Shown here: in pieces, positions 6,830-11,261 of the stretch
How the letters are laid out: each line of letters starts with the position of its first letter
How positions within the stretch are numbered: position 1 is the stretch's first letter
Translations under genes and position numbers: made by a program
Source: Pseudaeromonas sp041911695
GTDB lineage: Bacteria; Pseudomonadota; Gammaproteobacteria; Enterobacterales; Aeromonadaceae
Length of the DNA: 11,261 nt
Assembly: GCA_041911695.1 (NCBI GenBank)
Contig: JAYROM010000159.1
Span: 1 to 11,261 of the forward strand
Reading direction: 5' to 3'
The notes under the pieces: model-generated
What the model saw: only the letters and a program-made list of their open reading frames with translations
Told to the model about the DNA's origin: nothing
Database searches by the model: none

Positions 6830-6948
6830 GCATGGACCCGGTTTGTGTTGGTCGGCGAGTGGAGTAAGATCGCTCCAATTTGGCCGAATCATAGGCGCAA
6901 ATGACGCGAATAGGTATCCGACCTCTGCGTTTTTCGTAAGGAATCGTT

Positions 6949-7302
6949 ATGGACAAGGTGTTTATTGCCGGTCTTGAAGTCATCTGCACCATTGGTGCCT
7001 ATGACTGGGAGAAAGGCATCAGCCAGAAACTGGTACTGGATCTGGAAATGGATTTTGACAACCGTCCGGCGGCAGCCAGCGACGATCTGACGTTGGCGTT
7101 GGACTATGCCCGGGTCAGCCAGCAGGTGACCGCTTTGGTGCAGGCGGCCCCGACTGAACTGGTCGAGACGGTCGCCGAGCGGGTGGCCGCCTTGATTCTG
7201 CGCGAGTTTGCGGTGCCCCGGGTGCGGGTCCGCGTCACCAAACCGGGAGCGGTGCCTGCGGCCCGCGGCGGGGTGGGCGTGGAGATCGTGCGGGAGGCCT
7301 GA
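6949..7302 (+). CDS. folB: dihydroneopterin aldolase FolB
   Basis: FolB cleaves 7,8-dihydroneopterin to 6-hydroxymethyl-7,8-dihydropterin and glycolaldehyde in folate synthesis; the family works as an octamer in the cytoplasm. The 117-aa protein has the aldolase marks: TIGAYDWE (14-21) with Glu21, LDYARV (51-56) with Tyr53, ETVAERVA (73-80) with the pterin-binding Glu73, and VTKPGA (96-101) with the catalytic Lys98. The start has AAGGA 6 nt upstream and matches the E. coli N-terminus (MDIVFI). Its stop codon overlaps the folK start (TGATG), so the two are translationally coupled. Its product is the substrate of HPPK, the family encoded next. Confidence 0.96.
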   Translation: MDKVFIAGLEVICTIGAYDWEKGISQKLVLDLEMDFDNRPAAASDDLTLALDYARVSQQVTALVQAAPTELVETVAERVAALILREFAVPRVRVRVTKPGAVPAARGGVGVEIVREA

Positions 7303-7796
7303 TGGCGCGTATCTATATCGGTGTCGGCAGTAATATCGATCGTGAAGCACATCTGCGCGCCGGTTGGCAGTCGCTGCAGACGGTCTTCGGTCCGCTGACC
7401 TGCTCGACGGTGTACGAGAGTGATGCGGTGGGGTTTGCCGGCTCGCCGTTTTATAACCTGGTGATCGGCGCGGAGACCGGGATGAGCGTGGCGGAGGTGT
7501 GTAGCGCGCTGCGCGAGATCGAGTTCCGCCATGGCCGGCCGCAACAGGCGCGCAAGTTCTCGTCGCGCACACTGGATCTGGATCTGCTCTGTTATGACCA
7601 GCTGGTGCTGACCACGCCGGTGGTGTTGCCACGGGCCGAGATCCTGCTTAATGCCTTTGTGCTGCGTCCGCTGTCCGAGCTCTGTCCGGACTATTGCCAC
7701 CCGGTGGTTGGGGAGACCCTGGCCGCACTGTGGCAACGCTATGATGCCAGCCAGCAACCGCTGCGCGCGGTGGACTTTAGCTGGCCAGCTGCCTGA
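7302..7796 (+). CDS. folK: FolK-like 2-amino-4-hydroxy-6-hydroxymethyldihydropteridine pyrophosphokinase (divergent)
   Basis: HPPK transfers pyrophosphate from ATP to 6-hydroxymethyl-7,8-dihydropterin, the step after FolB. The 164-aa protein has the HPPK fold marks: IYIGVGSNI at the start, pterin-site Asn52 and Phe119, and RTLDLDLL (89-96) with the magnesium ligands Asp92 and Asp94. Aligned by eye with E. coli HPPK (159 aa), it keeps Arg82, Arg92, Asn55, Asp95, Asp97 and Phe123. It replaces Arg84 with Gln81, Trp89 with Phe86, His115 with Arg111 and Arg121 with Asn117, residues of the mobile loops and ATP contacts. Pseudomonas, as I recall, has a similar FolK-like gene between folB and cca plus a standard folK by panB/pcnB, so this may be a paralogue. 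GGGAGG lies 4 nt before the ATG. The stop is 16 nt from the end of convergent cca. Confidence 0.85.
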   Translation: MARIYIGVGSNIDREAHLRAGWQSLQTVFGPLTCSTVYESDAVGFAGSPFYNLVIGAETGMSVAEVCSALREIEFRHGRPQQARKFSSRTLDLDLLCYDQLVLTTPVVLPRAEILLNAFVLRPLSELCPDYCHPVVGETLAALWQRYDASQQPLRAVDFSWPAA

Positions 7797-7812
7797 GCGC
7801 CGACCTGGTGCG

Positions 7813-9045
7813 TCAACGATCCAGCCAGCGGGTCCGCACGTCGCGAATCGCCAGTTGCCGGGCGCGCCCGAGCTTCTGGCGGATGGCTTCGCCTTTATAG
7901 CCGGCGGCAACGATCGGTTGCACCGGAACGGCCTTGGCCGCGGCGAAGGCTTCATCGACATAGTCCGCTTCCGGATAGGGGCGTTCGGCAAAGCCTTCTC
8001 GGCCGTGGAAGTCGGCACGGCAGCAATCCAGCAGCTGTTGCAGGCGTTGCGGTCGACGCCAGGCATCCACCGCATCGAACAGGTGCAGCAAGGTTGAAGT
8101 GCGCAGCTCCGGTGCGATATGTACCAGGCTATGCCAGGCGCTGACCAGCAATGCCACCTCGCGCCATTCATTGGGTACCCGATAGCGATCGCAGAAGGCG
8201 CGGATCAGCGGCAAGCCGCGCTCGCCGTGGCCGTGATGGCTGGGCAGGATATCGGCCGGGGTCTCGGCCTTACCGAAATCATGACAGAGGGCGGCAAAGC
8301 GCACGATCGGATCCGCGCTCTGTTCGGCAGCGGCGGCAATCGCCATCAGCACATGGATGCCGGTGTCGATTTCCGGATGCCATTGCGGCCGTGCCGGGAT
8401 GCCGAACAGCCGATCCAGCTCCGGAAACAGCACGGCCAGGGCGCCGCAATCGCGCAGTACCTGAAAAAAGATCTGCGGATGCGGGCCGGCCAGTACCTTC
8501 TCCAGCTCCTTCCATACCCGCTCGGGCGTCAGGTGTTCCAATTCGCCACTGCCGCTCATTTCGCGCAACAGGGCCTGGGTTTCGTCGGCGATACGAAAAC
8601 CGAGTGCATGGAAGCGGGCGGCAAAGCGGGCAATGCGCAGCACGCGCAGCGGATCTTCGCGAAACGCCGGCGAGACATGGCGTAACAGCCGATCCTGCAG
8701 ATCCTGTTGACCACCCCAAGGGTCATGCAGGCTACCATCTTCAGCCTGTGCGATGGCATTGATGGTGAGATCGCGGCGTTGCAGATCCTCCTCCAGCGTC
8801 ACCTCCGGTGCGGCGTAGCAGGCGAAGCCGGTATAGCCATGCCCCTGCTTGCGCTCGATACGCGCCAGCGCGTACTCCTCGCGGGTCTCTGGATGCAGGA
8901 ACACCGGAAAGTCGCGTCCAACCGGTTGATAGCCTTGTGCCAACAGGGTTGCGGCATCGCTGCCGACCACCACATAGTCACGTTCCTTGACCGGCAGGCC
9001 AAGTAACTGGTCGCGAACCGCGCCCCCCACCAGATAGATCTGCAT
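7813..9045 (-). CDS. cca: multifunctional CCA-adding tRNA nucleotidyltransferase
   Basis: This class II nucleotidyltransferase builds or repairs the 3' CCA of tRNAs; gammaproteobacterial forms also have an HD phosphohydrolase domain. The 410-aa protein (E. coli 412) starts MQIYLVGGAVRD and has the head-domain LPVKERDYVVVGS, RRDLTINAIA (90-99) and EDPLRVLR (130-137). The template-reading region is in the middle, and CHDFGK (254-259) gives HD residues His255 and Asp256. The first catalytic carboxylate, Asp21 in E. coli, is Glu21 here, with Asp23 kept. The frame is open 15 codons further upstream to 9090, but the ATG at 9045 has AAGGA 7 nt before it and matches the E. coli start. A possible -10 (TATACT, minus strand, 9107-9112) lies upstream without a clear -35. 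It is divergent from exeA. Stop is TGA. Confidence 0.97.
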   Translation of the reverse strand: MQIYLVGGAVRDQLLGLPVKERDYVVVGSDAATLLAQGYQPVGRDFPVFLHPETREEYALARIERKQGHGYTGFACYAAPEVTLEEDLQRRDLTINAIAQAEDGSLHDPWGGQQDLQDRLLRHVSPAFREDPLRVLRIARFAARFHALGFRIADETQALLREMSGSGELEHLTPERVWKELEKVLAGPHPQIFFQVLRDCGALAVLFPELDRLFGIPARPQWHPEIDTGIHVLMAIAAAAEQSADPIVRFAALCHDFGKAETPADILPSHHGHGERGLPLIRAFCDRYRVPNEWREVALLVSAWHSLVHIAPELRTSTLLHLFDAVDAWRRPQRLQQLLDCCRADFHGREGFAERPYPEADYVDEAFAAAKAVPVQPIVAAGYKGEAIRQKLGRARQLAIRDVRTRWLDR

Positions 9046-9118
9046 GCTGAATTCCTTTGCTTTTTTGCGCCGGGACAGGAAATCGGCCACGACAGCTAAA
9101 TGAAACAGTATATCTGCT

Positions 9119-9146
9119 TTGACATCAATTCGGGCTGGCTTAAACT
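9119..9146 (+). promoter_or_regulatory. candidate sigma-70 promoter of exeAB
   Basis: TTGACA (9119-9124, perfect) is followed after 16 bp by TAAACT (9141-9146, 4/6). A start near 9153 would give a leader of about 96 nt. It overlaps the upstream region of the divergent cca gene, whose possible -10 lies at 9107-9112. Confidence 0.55.
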
Positions 9147-9201
9147 GCCGCGTTACTGGTGGTGGTCCCTGTCCGGCACCGCCTCTCCCTCAATGGCCTG
9201 C

Positions 9202-9231
9202 GCCGCACTGGCGGCTGACCTGCCGTCAGCC
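9202..9231 (+). promoter_or_regulatory. two overlapping hairpins in the exeA 5' leader
   Basis: GCCGC-ACTG-GCGGC (9202-9215, 5 bp) and GGCTGAC-CTGCC-GTCAGCC (9213-9231, 7 bp perfect) share bases 9213-9215, so both cannot form fully together. The second ends 5 nt before the exeA Shine-Dalgarno GGAG (9237-9240). A weaker stem further upstream pairs 9158-9164 with 9177-9183. This could affect translation of exeA; function is inferred. Confidence 0.4.
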
Positions 9232-9248
9232 TGCCTGGAGAAACAAGC

Positions 9249-10865
9249 ATGTACAAGGCGTTTTTCGGTCTGAACGAGAGCCCGTTCTCGATCTCGCCGA
9301 ACCCGAAATACCTTTATATGAGTGACCGCCATACCGAGGCGCTGACCCATCTGAATTACGGGTTGCGTGATGGTGGGGGGTTTGTGCTGCTCACCGGCGA
9401 GGTGGGGACCGGCAAGACCACGGTATCGCGTTGCCTGCGTCAGCAACTGCCGGAGAACACCGATCTGGCGCAGATCCTGAATCCGACCCTGACCGAGCGT
9501 GAGCTGCTGGCCAGTATCTGCGATGAATTTCATCTGCCGATGCCGCCGGATGCCGGTATCAAGGAGCTTGGCGATGCGCTGCGCGCCTATCTGCTGGCCA
9601 ACCATGCTGCCGGACGCCGCTCATTGTTGTTGATCGACGAGGCGCAACATCTGACCCCGCCGGTGCTGGAACAACTGCGACTGCTGACCAACCTGGAAAC
9701 CGATGATGCCAAGTTGCTGCAGGTGGTGCTGATTGGTCAACCTGAATTGCAGCAACTGCTGCGCCAGCCGCTGTTGCGCCAGTTGGCGCAGCGCATTACC
9801 GCCCGTTATCACCTGTTGCCGCTGTCACGCGACGATGTGGATGCCTATTTGCGCTTCCGCCTGCAGGTCGCTGGCTGTGTGCAACCGCTGTTTACCCCGT
9901 CGGCAGTGCGGGCCATGCATCGCCTGAGTGGCGGGATCCCGCGCCTGATCAACCTGATTGCCGAGCGCGCGCTGCTCGGTGCCTATGCCGCCGGTGAACA
10001 CAAGATCAGCGACAAGATTGTGATTGCCGCGGCCTATGATGCGCTGGGCGTCACCGAAAAGGGGGCCAGCGGCTGGGGCATGGCGGCATTTGTGTTGTGC
10101 GGCGTGCTGATGCTGGTCGGTGGCTGGATGGGCTGGCAACACTGGGGCGTCTTCCCGGCGCCGATCGTGCACCGTACCGAAGTGCCGATTAAATTGCCGC
10201 CCGATGCCACGCTGATCACCCGTTTTGACAAGGCGATCACCCAGTCCAACTATCAAGATGAGGCGCTGCTTAATCTGTACCGGGTCTGGGGGTTCGAGCC
10301 GGTGCTCTCCGATGCCACCTGTGACAACGCCAGTCGTGTCGGTCTGCAGTGTCAGCAGGGCAGTGGCAAGCTAAGTGAATTACTGGCCTATGGCCATCCG
10401 GCGGTGATCCGGCTGTATGACGAGAATGCCACCGAGTTCTATGCCGATCTGCTGCGAGTGGACGACAAGGAGGCCGACTTGCTGGTGGATGGCGAAACTT
10501 GGACCGTGACCCGTGCCTGGTTGGATCAGGCCTGGGGCGAGGAGTACACCCTGTTATGGCGACTGCCAAAGAGCGGCGCCAAGACCATTACCCCGCGCAG
10601 CAACAAGGCCGATTTGCAGTGGCTGGAGAATGCACTGAGCCGCGCGTTCAAGGAGCGTCCGCGCAAGGTGACCAAGTTTGATAAAGAGCTCGGCGACAAG
10701 TTGCGCCGTTTCCAGGAGAGCGAAGGGCTCAAACCCGATACCACCGCCGGCGCCCAGACCCTGATCCGTCTGAATGTGCGCAGTCGCGATCCGATGCCGC
10801 GTCTGGAGCGTGCTGCTATGCCGGTCGAGCCGGCGGCGACCGTGTCTGAAGGGAGTGCCAGCTAA
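9249..10865 (+). CDS. exeA: type II secretion ATPase ExeA (GspA family)
   Basis: ExeA and ExeB form an inner-membrane complex that uses ATP and binds peptidoglycan, so that the ExeD secretin can be placed in the outer membrane. The 538-aa protein (about 547 in A. hydrophila) starts MYKAFFGLNESPFSISPNPK. An N-terminal AAA domain has Walker A GEVGTGKT (50-57), Walker B LLLIDE (126-131) and an arginine-bearing sensor region near 175-240. One membrane segment lies near 276-297. The periplasmic part has a C39-peptidase-like domain (about 325-440) and a peptidoglycan-binding domain with FDKELGDKLRRFQESEGLKP (about 476-495). GGAG lies 8 nt before the ATG. Its stop overlaps the exeB start (TAATG). 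In Aeromonas exeAB is known to lie apart from the main exeC-N operon, as it appears to here. Confidence 0.95.
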   Translation: MYKAFFGLNESPFSISPNPKYLYMSDRHTEALTHLNYGLRDGGGFVLLTGEVGTGKTTVSRCLRQQLPENTDLAQILNPTLTERELLASICDEFHLPMPPDAGIKELGDALRAYLLANHAAGRRSLLLIDEAQHLTPPVLEQLRLLTNLETDDAKLLQVVLIGQPELQQLLRQPLLRQLAQRITARYHLLPLSRDDVDAYLRFRLQVAGCVQPLFTPSAVRAMHRLSGGIPRLINLIAERALLGAYAAGEHKISDKIVIAAAYDALGVTEKGASGWGMAAFVLCGVLMLVGGWMGWQHWGVFPAPIVHRTEVPIKLPPDATLITRFDKAITQSNYQDEALLNLYRVWGFEPVLSDATCDNASRVGLQCQQGSGKLSELLAYGHPAVIRLYDENATEFYADLLRVDDKEADLLVDGETWTVTRAWLDQAWGEEYTLLWRLPKSGAKTITPRSNKADLQWLENALSRAFKERPRKVTKFDKELGDKLRRFQESEGLKPDTTAGAQTLIRLNVRSRDPMPRLERAAMPVEPAATVSEGSAS

Positions 10866-11261
10866 TGTCGATTTTACAATCTGCTCGCCAGCAGCATGAA
10901 AAACCCTCCTCAGCCTTTGAAGCCAGCCTCGGCCGTGGCGTCGAGCGCGAGCGGCGCTGGCTTGGCCCGGTACTGGCCTGGGTGCTGGGTATGCCGTTGT
11001 GTCTGGCACTGGGGGCTGGCAGTAATTACGCCTGGCATTGGCGCAATAACAAGCCCATTGAGCAGAAGGTCGAAGTGCGCACTGAGACCCCGCTGCCCTA
11101 TCGGGTCGCCGAGACGCAGCAGGAGTTTTCCACCCAGCCGTTCCCGGCTGCGCCTGAAGCGCCGGTGACCAGTACCGCCAGCACGCCGAAGGTGACGACG
11201 GTGATGCCACCGGCGCCAGAGGACGCCGATCCGCTGGCCGGGATGGATACGCGCGGCGCCT
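10865..11261 (+). CDS. exeB: type II secretion protein ExeB (GspB family), 3' end cut by the window
   Basis: The frame is open from the ATG overlapping the exeA stop to the window edge, giving 132 codons (A. hydrophila ExeB has about 226 aa). It starts MSILQSARQQHEKPSSAFEA. A charged, Arg-rich patch (GRGVERERRW, 23-32) precedes one membrane segment at about 33-54, with the rest expected in the periplasm. After it comes a Pro/Thr/Ala-rich linker (about 72-122), as in GspB proteins, whose conserved C-terminal domain would lie beyond the window. GGGAG lies 9 nt before the start. The coupling to exeA fits the known need for the two proteins together. The identification rests mostly on position and topology, since the N-terminal part of GspB varies between species. 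Confidence 0.88.
   Translation, partial: MSILQSARQQHEKPSSAFEASLGRGVERERRWLGPVLAWVLGMPLCLALGAGSNYAWHWRNNKPIEQKVEVRTETPLPYRVAETQQEFSTQPFPAAPEAPVTSTASTPKVTTVMPPAPEDADPLAGMDTRGA

Noticed and set aside
6830..6892. 21-residue N-terminal extension of PlsY
   Set aside because: Not like the family N-terminus; it occupies the divergent promoter region with folB.
7104..8171. 355-codon open frame on the minus strand across folB, folK and the end of cca
   Set aside because: It lies antisense to folB and folK and overlaps cca in another frame; all three are solid genes. The protein is rich in Arg, Ala, Pro and His without any recognisable domain, as expected from GC-rich antisense frames.
9046..9090. 15-residue N-terminal extension of the CCA enzyme
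   Set aside because: The downstream ATG has a good AAGGA and matches the family start; the extension would include that ribosome binding site.
9101..9120. LexA-like CAGTATATCTG between cca and exeA
   Set aside because: The inner sequence resembles the TATA core of a LexA box, but the half-sites have the wrong orientation and spacing for CTG-N10-CAG.
1..11261. Mobile elements, CRISPR arrays, defence or toxin systems
   Set aside because: No transposase, integrase, direct-repeat array or unrecognised gene cluster was seen. Essentially all coding space is filled by conserved housekeeping and secretion genes in a known order.

Overview
This window is an ordinary gammaproteobacterial housekeeping locus, and I found no undescribed multigene system in it. 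It most likely comes from Aeromonadaceae (Aeromonas or a close relative). Three things point there: the near-E. coli sequences of RpoD, S21 and TsaD; the order rpsU-yqeY-dnaG-rpoD next to tsaD-plsY-folB-folK-cca, which I recall as also present in Pseudomonas; and an exeA-exeB pair, the separate type II secretion operon known from Aeromonas hydrophila. The family assignment is inference. Composition is fairly GC-rich, and this explains the many long antisense open frames that are not genes.

Layout. Positions 97-172 hold a minus-strand isoleucine tRNA (anticodon CAU, the ileX/ileY type) with its own strong promoter. A rho-independent terminator at 268-296 separates it from the macromolecular-synthesis operon, which runs right to left: rpsU (4765-4980), yqeY (4296-4739), dnaG (2449-4221), rpoD (321-2180). 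An internal terminator lies just before dnaG, and candidate extra promoters lie before rpoD, including one that matches the heat-shock (sigma-32) consensus. This layout can make S21, primase and sigma-70 at different levels from one operon. rpsU diverges from tsaD (5158-6171, tRNA t6A synthesis) across a 177-nt promoter region.

plsY (6224-6829, phospholipid acyltransferase) is convergent with tsaD and divergent from folB-folK (6949-7796), two folate-pathway genes that overlap by one base. cca (7813-9045, tRNA CCA-adding enzyme) converges on folK with a 16-nt gap. It diverges from exeA-exeB (9249 to the window end), which encode the inner-membrane ATPase complex that helps assemble the type II secretin through the peptidoglycan. 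exeB is cut by the window edge.

Points worth a second look: the FolK-like protein keeps its pterin site but has lost several ATP-contacting residues of E. coli HPPK; the promoter before rpoD resembles a sigma-32 site; the rpsU leader has a strong hairpin; the exeA leader has two mutually exclusive hairpins; and the terminator just ahead of dnaG has its U-tract close to the dnaG ribosome binding site.
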